A stretch of DNA of 64,000 nt from Ignavibacteriales bacterium. GTDB lineage: Bacteria; Bacteroidota; Ignavibacteria; Ignavibacteriales; Melioribacteraceae. How positions within the stretch are numbered: the stretch's first letter is position 1; every line of letters begins with the position of its first letter. Below, piece after piece: positions 30,962 through 39,632 of the stretch. A model generated the notes under the pieces. The model was not told the origin of the DNA. It worked only from the letters and a program-made list of their open reading frames with translations, and searched no databases. Location of the stretch: the NCBI GenBank assembly GCA_026390795.1, contig JAPLFG010000003.1:1-64000 (forward strand), given 5' to 3'. Position numbers and translations under genes: made by a program.

Positions 30962-31450
30962 TTACTCACCTGCAACTCGTACTTGAGCTGTGCGTAGTAA
31001 TTCATCATTCATGTGATAACCGCGGCGAAGTTCATCAATAATAATTCCCGGTTCACTACCTTTATGTTTTGCCATTGCCACAGCTTCGTGTAGATTAGGG
31101 TTGAACTGCATGCCAACACTTTCGAACGGGAGAACTCCATATATATCTAACAAGTTGACAAGTTTTTGATGGATGATTTGCACTCCTTTGACAAAAGGTT
31201 TTTTCGTGTCGTGTGCAGATTGTAATGCTTTTTCCAAATCATCTATTATGTCTAACAAAGGAAGTATCATTTTCCTTTTTTCCTCCTCAACAATTTTATT
31301 GCCGTCTCGTTCAATGCGGCGGCGATAATTCTTAAAGTCTGCAAGAGAACGAAGATTCCGGTCACGCTCATCTATAAGTTCTTCTTGCAATCTTTCTATT
31401 TCCGCCTCCAAATCAACTGGAGGCAACAGGTTCTGTTCATTCTTTTGCAT
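30962..31450 (-). CDS. grpE: GrpE nucleotide-exchange factor
   Basis: The 162-residue protein carries the long N-terminal helix ('DLEAEIERLQEELIDERDRN') with 'LRSLADFKNYRRRIERD' and the C-terminal beta domain 'HEAVAMAKHKGSEPGIIIDE', 'LRRGYHMNDELLRTAQVRVA'. These are the family hallmarks. It releases ADP from DnaK. It precedes the DnaJ-class gene in the probable grpE-dnaJ operon. Confidence 0.93.
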   Translation of the reverse strand: MQKNEQNLLPPVDLEAEIERLQEELIDERDRNLRSLADFKNYRRRIERDGNKIVEEEKRKMILPLLDIIDDLEKALQSAHDTKKPFVKGVQIIHQKLVNLLDIYGVLPFESVGMQFNPNLHEAVAMAKHKGSEPGIIIDELRRGYHMNDELLRTAQVRVAGE

Positions 31451-31474
31451 TTTTATTTCCTTATTAAAACTTTT

Positions 31475-31903
31475 TTACTCTTTGTCTACTTCTGATTTAT
31501 GAAATCGTTCCAGGATTTTTTCTCCTTCTTCTTTTGTCTTCTCAGCCAGTTCAACATATTCTTTTGATAGTTCAATTATCTCATTTTCAGTTTTTACTTC
31601 CGCATTCATAACTTTATTGCTGGCAGATTCGTGTGATGCGACAAGTTCATTCACTTTCAAATGAAGCGAGCCGGAGAAACGGTTGAATGATTTTTGTATA
31701 ATAAATAAGTTCAGAAAAGTAATCCCGAGAATTAAATCGCCGATGCTGGAATGAATATCCTGAGTGTAAAATCGCTTGTTAGTGAGCCAGAATATTACGG
31801 CTCCTAATGCAAAAATAAATGTGATAGAGTTGCCAAGTATATTTATTACAAAGGACGTAAGTTTTTCAAAACCATTTTCGGTATGTCTATATATTTTTAT
31901 CAT
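31475..31903 (-). CDS. low-affinity iron permease family protein
   Basis: The 142-residue protein has two N-terminal helices ('SFVINILGNSITFIFALGAV' and 'SSIGDLILGITFLNLFIIQK'), then 'SFNRFSGSLHLKVNELVASH', the signature of the low-affinity iron permease family, and a charged helical tail ('EIIELSKEYVELAEKTKEEG'). The function in bacteria is uncertain despite the name. It starts at ATG 31903, and grpE begins 24 bp downstream. Confidence 0.8.
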   Translation of the reverse strand: MIKIYRHTENGFEKLTSFVINILGNSITFIFALGAVIFWLTNKRFYTQDIHSSIGDLILGITFLNLFIIQKSFNRFSGSLHLKVNELVASHESASNKVMNAEVKTENEIIELSKEYVELAEKTKEEGEKILERFHKSEVDKE

Positions 31904-32002
31904 GATTTTTATGTAAATATTTTAATTGTTGATTTTAGCATTCTTTAGTTAAAATTTATTATTCATCTTAAATCAGTTTGCGAAATATTGTTAATTAACT
32001 GT

Positions 32003-33010
32003 TCACACAACTCTCACAATTTGTTTGCCAAGATTTTCTCCAGAAAACAATCCGATGAATGCCTTCGGAGTATTTTCCAATCCAACGATTATATTTTCCT
32101 CATACTTCAATCTTTTTTCCCTCAGCCAGTGAGCCAATTGACTTATCCCCTCCTCGAAACGATCTGCGTAATTGTGGACGATGAAACCCTTCATGAGAGC
32201 ACTATGTGTAAGTAATTGAGGCTGTATTCGTCTTCCCGTCGGAATTTGTATCTCGTTGTATAATGAAATTTGACCGCATAATGGAATGCGCGCGTTATTG
32301 TTGATTAAAGAAAGGACTGCGTCTGAAATATCACCGCCTACATTATCAAAGTAAATGTCAACGCCATCCGGACAAGCTTCGTTCAATGCTTTCTCCAGAT
32401 TAGAAGTTTTATAATTGATAGCGTTTTCAAATCCAAGTTCATCAATCAAGTATTTTGTTTTTTTGTCAGATCCGGTTATTCCAACAACACGACAACCGTG
32501 TAACATTGCAATCTGTCCTACAATCGTTCCTACGGCACCAGCCGCCGCGGAAACAACGACTGTTTCACCTTTCTTTGGTTGACCAATATCCAACAATCCG
32601 AAATACGCCGTAAGTCCTGTCATTCCCAACACTCCCAGCGATGTACTAATCGGGGCAATATCAGGATTTATTTTCCTGACATCTTTCTCGCCAGCTATAT
32701 TGTAATCCTGCCAGTTAAGATTTCCAACTACAAAATCTCCCTTAACAAGGTTATTTGATTTTGACTCAATCACCTCTGCTACAATTCCTCCATTCAAAAC
32801 TTCGTTCAGTTGAAAAGGCGCGACATATGATTTTCGAACATTTATTCTGCCTCTCATATATGGATCAACTGAAATGAATTTTGTCTTCAGTAAAACATGT
32901 CCGCTCATCGGTTGAGGTAATTCAGATGTAACTAGTTTAAAACAACCCTCATCCGGTATTCCGATTGGTCTCTCAACCAATAATATTTTTCTGTTGATTT
33001 GTCGTTGCAT
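32003..33010 (-). CDS. NADP-dependent zinc-free MDR oxidoreductase (YncB/CurA type)
   Basis: The 335-residue enzyme lacks the zinc cysteines of alcohol dehydrogenases and has 'VSAAAGAVGTIVGQIAMLHG' with 'VVGITGSDKKTKYL', the leukotriene B4 dehydrogenase/CurA pattern. It probably reduces alpha,beta-unsaturated carbonyls with NADPH. The 'MRGRINVRKSYVAPFQLNEV' segment is typical of the group. It is encoded next to the old yellow enzyme gene (45 bp upstream), which acts on the same kind of substrate. Confidence 0.9.
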   Translation of the reverse strand: MQRQINRKILLVERPIGIPDEGCFKLVTSELPQPMSGHVLLKTKFISVDPYMRGRINVRKSYVAPFQLNEVLNGGIVAEVIESKSNNLVKGDFVVGNLNWQDYNIAGEKDVRKINPDIAPISTSLGVLGMTGLTAYFGLLDIGQPKKGETVVVSAAAGAVGTIVGQIAMLHGCRVVGITGSDKKTKYLIDELGFENAINYKTSNLEKALNEACPDGVDIYFDNVGGDISDAVLSLINNNARIPLCGQISLYNEIQIPTGRRIQPQLLTHSALMKGFIVHNYADRFEEGISQLAHWLREKRLKYEENIIVGLENTPKAFIGLFSGENLGKQIVRVV

Positions 33011-33055
33011 TATGCCTCCATACTTCCGTATAAATAAAAATGTTTGCTCACATTA

Positions 33056-34141
33056 TTAAGCATGCATAGGATAATCTGTATATCCTTTTTCACCTGGAGA
33101 ATAAAATGTGTTCATATCAAGATCTTTTGATAACTGCCAGCCGTCAGCAAATCGTTCAACGAGATCGGGGTTATTAATAAATGGTCTACCGAATGCGATG
33201 AGATTAGCAATTCCGTTTTCTAATTCATTTTCTGCGAGTTCCATTGTATATCCGCCGCTGAAAATAAGTGTGTGTTCAAATCTTTCTCGAATAGATTTTT
33301 TAATTTCGATAGGTACTTTCGGCGCACCCATAGCACTATGATCAACTAGATGAATGTAAAGTATTCCTATACTGTTCAGCTTTTCGGCAAGATATTTATA
33401 AGTGTCTTCAATTTCGGGATAAGAAGGCATATCACTGGCAACACCGTAAGGAGATAAACGCAAACCAACACGCTCTTTTCCAATCGCTTTAATTACATCT
33501 TCTACAATTTCCAAAAGAAAACGGCAGCGGTTTTCAATACTACCGCCGTAATTATCGTTTCTTTTATTACTAACCGGAGATAAAAATTGTTCTATCAGGT
33601 AACCATTAGCACCATGTAGTTCAATACCATCAAACCTTGCTTTCATTGCATTAGCTGCGGCGAAAATGTATTCTTGTTTGGTATATTTTATTTCTTCTGA
33701 AGTCATTTCCTTTGGGATTGGAAAATCCTGTAGTCCACTAACATCAGTCCACATTTGACCGGATGGCTTAACCGCCGAAGGGGCAATAATTACTGCGCCT
33801 TCCGACATGTTCGCTTGATGACTGATTCGTCCAGTATGCATAAGCTGTAGAAATATCTTTCCACTTTTTGAATGCACTGCATCTGTGGTTTTCTTCCAAC
33901 CTTCCACTTGTGTTTCACTATAGATTCCCGGAATGCGGCTATAACCGAGACCATTAGGCGAAGGAGAAGTCCCTTCAGTAATGATAAGTCCCGCACCGGC
34001 ACGTTGACCATAATATTCTGACATTAATTTGTTTGGAATATTTCCGATCGCGCGGGATCGAGTCATAGGTGCCATAACAATTCTATTTTTGAGTTCTATG
34101 TTTCCGAGCTTATATGGACTAAATAGTTTAGCATTTTTCAT
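33056..34141 (-). CDS. old yellow enzyme (NemA-like alkene reductase)
   Basis: The 361-residue flavin enzyme starts 'LFSPYKLGNIELKNRIVMAP' with 'MTRSRA', and carries 'GRISHQANM', the His-x-x-Asn pair in 'DGIELHGANGYLIEQFLSP', and 'SNKRNDNYGGSIENRCRFLL'. This is the FMN TIM barrel that reduces activated C=C bonds and nitro compounds with NADPH. It sits in a run of reductive or detoxifying genes with the MDR reductase and the decarboxylase. Confidence 0.93.
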   Translation of the reverse strand: MKNAKLFSPYKLGNIELKNRIVMAPMTRSRAIGNIPNKLMSEYYGQRAGAGLIITEGTSPSPNGLGYSRIPGIYSETQVEGWKKTTDAVHSKSGKIFLQLMHTGRISHQANMSEGAVIIAPSAVKPSGQMWTDVSGLQDFPIPKEMTSEEIKYTKQEYIFAAANAMKARFDGIELHGANGYLIEQFLSPVSNKRNDNYGGSIENRCRFLLEIVEDVIKAIGKERVGLRLSPYGVASDMPSYPEIEDTYKYLAEKLNSIGILYIHLVDHSAMGAPKVPIEIKKSIRERFEHTLIFSGGYTMELAENELENGIANLIAFGRPFINNPDLVERFADGWQLSKDLDMNTFYSPGEKGYTDYPMHA

Positions 34142-34229
34142 TTTACATTTCCTTATATAAAATCATTTATCAATTTCGAAAAGATTCAACCGAATTATTA
34201 CTAATATTATATTTGAGTCTATTCTCACA

Positions 34230-35897
34230 TTAATTAAGCTGATTTGTTTTTGCCATCGATCTACCTGCGCTTCGAAGTGACTCCGGACAATCCAACCGTC
34301 CAGTGTGAATTTCGATGAAAACAAGTCCGTCTGCTTTTACTGCTTTACCCAGCGCATCTTCAAGTTCACCTTCATTGCGAACATCAAGACCCAGCCCTTC
34401 TCCAAATACTTCCACAAGTTTGTGATAATGCCAAGGTTGGATATCGTTGTATGAATGATCAACAATTACGCGTTCAATAGTATATCCATCATTATTGATA
34501 AGGAAAATGATCGGCTTCAGGTTATTCCTAATCATTGTTGATAGATCCTGACAAGTAACTTGAAAAGAACCATCACCTATAAAAAGCACAACTTTTCGAT
34601 CCTGCGCTGCTATGCAAGCGCCTAGCGTTGCACCGACTGTATAACCGATCGATCCGTAAAAAGTTTGTGCGATGAAGGTCGCTCCTTCCGGCATAAGCAT
34701 CTCCGAAGCACTGAAAATGGATACGCCTGTTTCCGCAATTACTATTGAATTATTTTCGATAAAATGACTCATACGGTCGAAGAAACGCTTGATAGTAAGT
34801 GGTTTCTTTACATCTGGCAGATATGTTTCTGTATGCCTATGTACACAACTATTTGAAGCACATTGAATATCAAGAGTTGCGGTATCACGTCGTGAAAGTT
34901 TTTCCGTCAACCCAATAATAAAATCATGGAGATGCACGTTCTCGTAATAATGGTGTTTGATCTTTACGTAACCAATATTGCCGCTGATCATCTTTGAATC
35001 GTCTAGGTTCGTTGTGAACCCGCCAGTATTAAAATCTGTCATTAGTGTCCCGAGTTTGATAATACAGTCGGCAGACTCGACACGATTTTTTACATAGTCA
35101 CGGCTACGGTCACCTTCAAAGAGTCCAATAAATTGCGGGTGATGCTCTGAAAGTAACGTCTTACCCAACATCATAGTTACATATGGGAGACCTGTTTTGT
35201 CTAGAAACTCTGCAAATTCTTTTTGCAGTTTGAAGCGTATCAATTCCACATCGCCGATCACAATTGGTTTCTGTGCCTTATCAAGCATTTTAATTGCTTC
35301 CTTTATCGCCTCAGCCAGAGCATCCTTATTACACTGTGGGCGAGCCGGAAAATTGAAAGCATTTGGTTTGTTACATTTCATTAATACAACATCTGCGGGA
35401 AAACTTATGTAAACCGGTTGTTGATGTGAAATGCACTCCGACAACACTCGGTCAATTTCAGCCGGGGCAGTTTCAGAGGAAATGAGTTGCGTTGAAGCGA
35501 CTGTAATTTTCTCGTACATCTTCATGGGAATTTGATAATCACCTAAAGTGTGATGCAACAGAGGCCGAGTACGAAAATTAAGCGTAGCAGGAGAACCGGT
35601 TATCACTACTACAGGAACTCTTTCTGCAAATGCGCCAGCCACACCATTGATGGCACTCAATTCTCCAACACCATAGGTTGACGAAAATGCGCCGATACCT
35701 CTAATGCGTGCGTAACCATCGGCTGCATAAGCCGCATTGAGTTCGTTGCAAGTACCGACATATTTAATGTCGCTCTTCAGAACCTCATTGAAAAATCCAA
35801 GTACAAAATCTCCCGGTACACCAAAGAGATGATCCACCCCGATTTCTTTCAACCGGGTTAACAAGTATTCGGCAATAGTGATCTCTGAACTTATCAT
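34230..35897 (-). CDS. thiamine-diphosphate 2-keto acid decarboxylase (pyruvate/indolepyruvate type)
   Basis: The 555-residue enzyme belongs to the pyruvate/indolepyruvate decarboxylase family. It has 'VDHLFGVPGDFVLGFFNEVL', catalytic Glu in 'GTCNELNAAYAADGYARIRG', 'HHTLGDY' (catalytic His pair), 'FYGSIGYTVGATLGA', and the ThDP motif 'GDGSFQVTCQDLST' ending in 'LINNDGYTIE'. It converts a 2-keto acid to an aldehyde, feeding an alcohol dehydrogenase. The ATG at 35897 is preferred over a GTG four codons earlier. It lies 88 bp upstream of the old yellow enzyme. Confidence 0.92.
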   Translation of the reverse strand: MISSEITIAEYLLTRLKEIGVDHLFGVPGDFVLGFFNEVLKSDIKYVGTCNELNAAYAADGYARIRGIGAFSSTYGVGELSAINGVAGAFAERVPVVVITGSPATLNFRTRPLLHHTLGDYQIPMKMYEKITVASTQLISSETAPAEIDRVLSECISHQQPVYISFPADVVLMKCNKPNAFNFPARPQCNKDALAEAIKEAIKMLDKAQKPIVIGDVELIRFKLQKEFAEFLDKTGLPYVTMMLGKTLLSEHHPQFIGLFEGDRSRDYVKNRVESADCIIKLGTLMTDFNTGGFTTNLDDSKMISGNIGYVKIKHHYYENVHLHDFIIGLTEKLSRRDTATLDIQCASNSCVHRHTETYLPDVKKPLTIKRFFDRMSHFIENNSIVIAETGVSIFSASEMLMPEGATFIAQTFYGSIGYTVGATLGACIAAQDRKVVLFIGDGSFQVTCQDLSTMIRNNLKPIIFLINNDGYTIERVIVDHSYNDIQPWHYHKLVEVFGEGLGLDVRNEGELEDALGKAVKADGLVFIEIHTGRLDCPESLRSAGRSMAKTNQLN

Positions 35898-35939
35898 AAT
35901 GTAACACACTTCATCTTTCTATTATAGTATTGAAAATAT

Positions 35940-36278
35940 TCATTCACCTTTATCCTCATCAAGATCATCATGATCATCTCCCCCTAAACTGTAATAGTTG
36001 TTTTCCTCGTCTTCATTACCAACCTTTTCATCTTCATCATCCAATTCTGAACCGGGAACATCTAAGTCGTTTCCTGATTTATCTTCGTCAAAATCTTTTT
36101 CGTTTCTTCTTCCGGCTTTTTCATTTGGCACTTTGATTTTAGATTTATCTGCAGGATTTATATTCGTCTCTTTCTTGGATTTACTATATATATCTTCGTT
36201 GGCAGGATATACCGGGTAACCCGGAAAATCATTTTTATTTTCATCAGGCAGGTTAGAGTTTTTATTATTTTTTTTCAT
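35940..36278 (-). CDS. acidic low-complexity protein, Bacteroidota type
   Basis: The 112-residue protein is rich in Asp, Glu, Asn and Lys. It has 'NEDIYSKSKKETNINPADKS', 'KSGNDLDVPGSELDDEDEKV' and 'NEDEENNYYSLGGDDHDDLD'. This order of motifs recurs in many Bacteroidota small proteins of unknown role and is probably unfolded. The ATG follows GAGATATAAC. Despite low complexity, the conserved motifs make it real. Confidence 0.75.
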   Translation of the reverse strand: MKKNNKNSNLPDENKNDFPGYPVYPANEDIYSKSKKETNINPADKSKIKVPNEKAGRRNEKDFDEDKSGNDLDVPGSELDDEDEKVGNEDEENNYYSLGGDDHDDLDEDKGE

Positions 36279-36387
36279 GTTATATCTCTTTTATCTTCAT
36301 TCATTTTTGTTTTGTCTAATCCTTCATTTCATTTTGCTTCTAAACCGGGTGAAGCGATAATTTAAAATATGTTGTCAGCTATTCACT

Positions 36388-37239
36388 TCATTCTTCCGCA
36401 AATTTTATCAATTCAGAATTAAATTTTTTAGTTTCCTCAAGAAACATGCTGTGGCCGCTATTCTCAAAAGCAACGATATGTGAGTTGGAGATTCCAACTT
36501 TCATTTGTTCAGCCAGATCAAAAGAACAGATTTTATCTTTACGGCCATGCATTATCACTGTGGAGATTTTTATTTTCGGCATATCACTTCTCAAGTCTGT
36601 ATCGCGCAAAGCAATTAAACATTGAGCTGTTGCATAAGAAGAAGCGCTTAAACAAATCCCATTCAACCAACTACCTATACCATCGTTTAAGGAAGTTTCG
36701 GTAGCGGAAAATATCTTTGCAAAATTGGATAAAAGTTTTGGTCGATCGTGATTGTTCAATTCAATTAAATCATCAACCGCACTTTTTGGAAGATTGTAAG
36801 GAAAATCTTTGCGTTGTGTCCAGCTTGGAGCGGCTGCGCCAAACAATGCGAGTTTGGATATATGGGCACTATCATATGTTGATATATACCGGATGGCGAT
36901 CGCGCCGCCCATCGAAAAGCCCCCCAAAATAGCATCCTTTATATTCAGTTTATCTAAAACCTTTTTTATGTCCGACGCATGTATATCGTAATTATAATCT
37001 CCGTAAGGTTTACTGGATTTACCAAATCCTCTCAACGTAATACCAATTACGTGGAAGTTTTTATTTATCAAATCGTTGTATTGGTATTCATACATTTCAT
37101 CACTCAAAGGCCAACCCGGAATTAACACTATCGGATTGCCTTCACCGGCATCAGTTACGTGAAGATGTACATTAGGTTCTACCTCTATATACTCTGCTCT
37201 GGTAATTCCAGACAATGTTTTATTAAGTACATTTTCCAT
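36388..37239 (-). CDS. alpha/beta hydrolase (chloroperoxidase/esterase-like)
   Basis: The 283-residue hydrolase has the nucleophile elbow 'GGFSMGG' (Ser ~113), acid Asp in 'VIMHGRKDKICSFDLA' and His in 'FENSGHSMFLEETKKF'. The oxyanion segment 'IVLIPGWPLSDEMYEYQY' is typical of non-haem chloroperoxidase-like esterases. The substrate is unknown. The gene is upstream of the acidic protein and downstream of the reductase 37326-38003. Confidence 0.9.
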   Translation of the reverse strand: MENVLNKTLSGITRAEYIEVEPNVHLHVTDAGEGNPIVLIPGWPLSDEMYEYQYNDLINKNFHVIGITLRGFGKSSKPYGDYNYDIHASDIKKVLDKLNIKDAILGGFSMGGAIAIRYISTYDSAHISKLALFGAAAPSWTQRKDFPYNLPKSAVDDLIELNNHDRPKLLSNFAKIFSATETSLNDGIGSWLNGICLSASSYATAQCLIALRDTDLRSDMPKIKISTVIMHGRKDKICSFDLAEQMKVGISNSHIVAFENSGHSMFLEETKKFNSELIKFAEE

Positions 37240-37325
37240 TATCCCTATCCTTTTAAAAAATAAATTTTTATTGTTCTTTAAATCTGTTTGTCACTAAATA
37301 ACCTTTAGCTCATTTTTATGACCAT

Positions 37326-38003
37326 CTAAAATTCTTCTTTGACTATATATTTTTCATCCACCTTTAATTTCATCAACTGCTTCTCAATAGCTTTCATCAT
37401 TGGTGGAGGTCCGCATATATAAAAGTATTGACTAACATCTCCGATTTTTGATTTAAGAAAATCTTCCGTGATTTGTCCGTGAGCATAATCATTCACTGTT
37501 TCATCGGATAAAATGTTGATGAAATTAGTGCCTAATAATTTTTTGAACTCCTGTTCGAGTATAATATCGGCTTTTGTTTTATTTGCAAAGATGAGTTTGT
37601 TATTCCCTATTTCCTTTTTTGAATTAAGATACCTGAAGATGGAAATAAATGGGGTAACGCCGGCACCTCCTGCGATGAATACACCTTCGCCTTTGTAAGC
37701 GATTGCACCAAAAACATCATGCAGAATCAACTCGTCATTTTTTTTCAGTTGCAAAAGTTCGTTTGTCACGCTTTTATGAGCCGGGTAAGTCTTGATTGTA
37801 AATTCCAGGTAATCGTTTTTAGGCAAGCATGTAAAAGTGAATGGTCTTTTTTCCTTATCCCAACCTTTTTTATTAATTGCAATTTCGGTAGCTTGGCCGG
37901 GAGCGAAGTTATAATGCTGCGGTTTCTCAACAACAATTTGCAGAACATCATGAGTGATATGCTGAATTGATTTTATATTTACAAAATGTTGTTTTTTCAT
38001 CAT
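37326..38003 (-). CDS. ferredoxin-NADP reductase-like flavoprotein
   Basis: The 225-residue protein has an FAD-binding barrel with 'RPFTFTCLP' and 'FAPGQATEIAINKKGWD', and an NAD(P) domain with 'IAGGAGVTPFISIFRYL' and 'YFYICGPPPMMKAIEKQL'. It is the stand-alone oxidoreductase type without an iron-sulfur domain and transfers electrons between NAD(P)H and a small carrier. It starts just 26 bp after the bacterioferritin stop, so it could serve as the reductase that frees stored iron; this is an inference. Confidence 0.88.
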   Translation of the reverse strand: MMKKQHFVNIKSIQHITHDVLQIVVEKPQHYNFAPGQATEIAINKKGWDKEKRPFTFTCLPKNDYLEFTIKTYPAHKSVTNELLQLKKNDELILHDVFGAIAYKGEGVFIAGGAGVTPFISIFRYLNSKKEIGNNKLIFANKTKADIILEQEFKKLLGTNFINILSDETVNDYAHGQITEDFLKSKIGDVSQYFYICGPPPMMKAIEKQLMKLKVDEKYIVKEEF

Positions 38004-38029
38004 GATTTTTTTCTAAAGTTTCCCAAAAA

Positions 38030-38509
38030 TCAACTTACTGTACCTTCAGCTTGGTTAGTCAAATAATTTTCAATTCCCATTTGATCAATCTGAGTACGTT
38101 GTTTTTCTCCCCAATCGACGTGACCCTCTTCCATCTTAAGTATCTTTGTTAGTAGTTCAACGCTTCCTTCGTCGGATACTTCATGGGCAAGTTTAATAGC
38201 TTCGTTGTAAGCTTTTAATCCTTCAATTTCTGCATCTTGATCGTTACTAACCATCTCCAAAGCTGTCTTACCAATCTTAATCGGGTTCAACTTGGATACT
38301 GTAGGTGTGCCATCTAAAAAAATGATTCGCTCAATAAGCCACTCGGCATGGTGCATTTCATCCATCGCCTGCTTTCTGATAGCATTGTGAAGTTTAGTGA
38401 AACCCCAGTTTTCACACATTTCAGAATGTACCATGTACTGGTTTATTGCGGTGAGTTCATCAGCTAAACGCTGGTTAAGCACCGTTAGTAATTTTTCATT
38501 GCCTTTCAT
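38030..38509 (-). CDS. bfr: bacterioferritin
   Basis: The 159-residue protein has all ferroxidase ligands of bacterioferritin: Glu18, Glu51, His54, Glu94, Glu127 and His130. Met52 in 'MDEMHHAEWLIERIIFLDG' is the haem ligand. It stores iron and protects from peroxide. A ferredoxin reductase gene follows 26 bp downstream. The ATG follows AAGGAGAACAAAG. Confidence 0.95.
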   Translation of the reverse strand: MKGNEKLLTVLNQRLADELTAINQYMVHSEMCENWGFTKLHNAIRKQAMDEMHHAEWLIERIIFLDGTPTVSKLNPIKIGKTALEMVSNDQDAEIEGLKAYNEAIKLAHEVSDEGSVELLTKILKMEEGHVDWGEKQRTQIDQMGIENYLTNQAEGTVS

Positions 38510-38552
38510 CTTTGTTCTCCTTAAAAATTATTTTTAGAAAATTTTGGATTGG

Positions 38553-38774
38553 TTAAATCTTTTTTTTTCGAAAGAAGAGCCAAATAATTAAAACACCAAA
38601 AAAAATAGCGACTATTGCAGGGAACCACCTCAGACCATTGCCGCCTGTCCAACCGCTTTCATTTATCTTTCCATTCATTCCGCCACCCAGCAGTGCCCCG
38701 CTGCCGAAGTATAAAGAAAGGATCACAATGACTATAAAGCCCGCTATTAAATATTTGTTGTTTATTCGTATCAT
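38553..38774 (-). CDS. two-helix mini membrane protein with Gly-Gly-Met-Asn motif (copy 2)
   Basis: The 73-residue protein has helices at ~9-30 and ~50-68 and a loop 'GGGMNGKINESGWTGGNGLR'. It ends RKKKI. Compare 5410-5640 (NGGMNHSMNEEGWRGN): Gly-Gly-Met-Asn, Asn-Glu-x-Gly-Trp are kept. The ATG follows AAGGAGATTGATCTG. The function is unknown. Confidence 0.75.
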   Translation of the reverse strand: MIRINNKYLIAGFIVIVILSLYFGSGALLGGGMNGKINESGWTGGNGLRWFPAIVAIFFGVLIIWLFFRKKKI

Positions 38775-38828
38775 CAGATCAATCTCCTTTGTAATAATTC
38801 ATGTCACTCATAAATAATTCTTGTTTTA

Positions 38829-39614
38829 TCAATTCAATGCAATCCTGATCGATATCGGGTAAGTTGGAGACATTCCTAATATTGAATTACTGTTATTCTC
38901 ATGATGATCAACAACCCATGTTGCAACAAAGTAACCAAGTGCAGCTCCGGCAAAAGCATCTGACGCCCAGTGCTGATCTTGATAAACACGAGAAATTAGA
39001 GTGAGCACTGCCGGTAAGTAAACCAACGCTTTCCAAACGGGTGATTTAATATTTCTTGAAAGAACAGTTGAAAGTATGAATGCGACAGTAGAGTGACCGC
39101 TTGGTATTGATTTGTTGTCCTGATTAAAAATTGATGCAAAGGGACTGAATGAATGTGCTCCTTCATTTAAATATGGTCTTGATCTACCAATTGCAAGTTT
39201 TAATACAAATGAAATCCCCGCGGCATAGAGTGATGCCTGACCTACTTCATAAGCAATTTTTCTTGTTCCAATATCATTAGCTATTAGCGAATATGCGGCA
39301 AACCCGCTAAACAAAACTATAGGTGAATATATTTCTCCCCACATTCTTCCGAATTCAATTGGAAAACTCTTGGAATATCTTTGATCTTTTAAAACCGCAT
39401 CTCGAATAGGTTGATCGACAGTTTCCATCATTAAAAATGATGCCACGCTTACTACACCTATTTTTAGCCAGTCTCCTCCATCCCATTTAGCTGGTTGTTT
39501 GATGAAGTCGCCAGTTTCTCTAAAGAACTGAGGAAAAGTATATTTAAGTTGTCCAAAGAGAGAAGATCCAGATATTATAATTAAGAATAACGAGAAATAA
39601 ATTTTACGTTTCAT
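38829..39614 (-). CDS. PAP2-family membrane phosphatase, copy 1
   Basis: The 261-residue protein has a signal peptide (ending LFGQ), then 'KQPAKWDGGDWLKIGVVSVA' and a PAP2 core: 'KLAIGRSRPYL' (KX6RP), 'SIPSGHSTVAF' (PSGH) and 'ISRVYQDQHWASDAFAGAAL' (SRX5HX3D). All three active-site motifs are intact. It probably removes phosphate from lipids such as undecaprenyl or phosphatidic phosphates. It belongs to a tandem set of three with 39633 and 40633. Confidence 0.9.
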   Translation of the reverse strand: MKRKIYFSLFLIIISGSSLFGQLKYTFPQFFRETGDFIKQPAKWDGGDWLKIGVVSVASFLMMETVDQPIRDAVLKDQRYSKSFPIEFGRMWGEIYSPIVLFSGFAAYSLIANDIGTRKIAYEVGQASLYAAGISFVLKLAIGRSRPYLNEGAHSFSPFASIFNQDNKSIPSGHSTVAFILSTVLSRNIKSPVWKALVYLPAVLTLISRVYQDQHWASDAFAGAALGYFVATWVVDHHENNSNSILGMSPTYPISIRIALN

Positions 39615-39632
39615 TTCGTAAACCTTTTTTAT

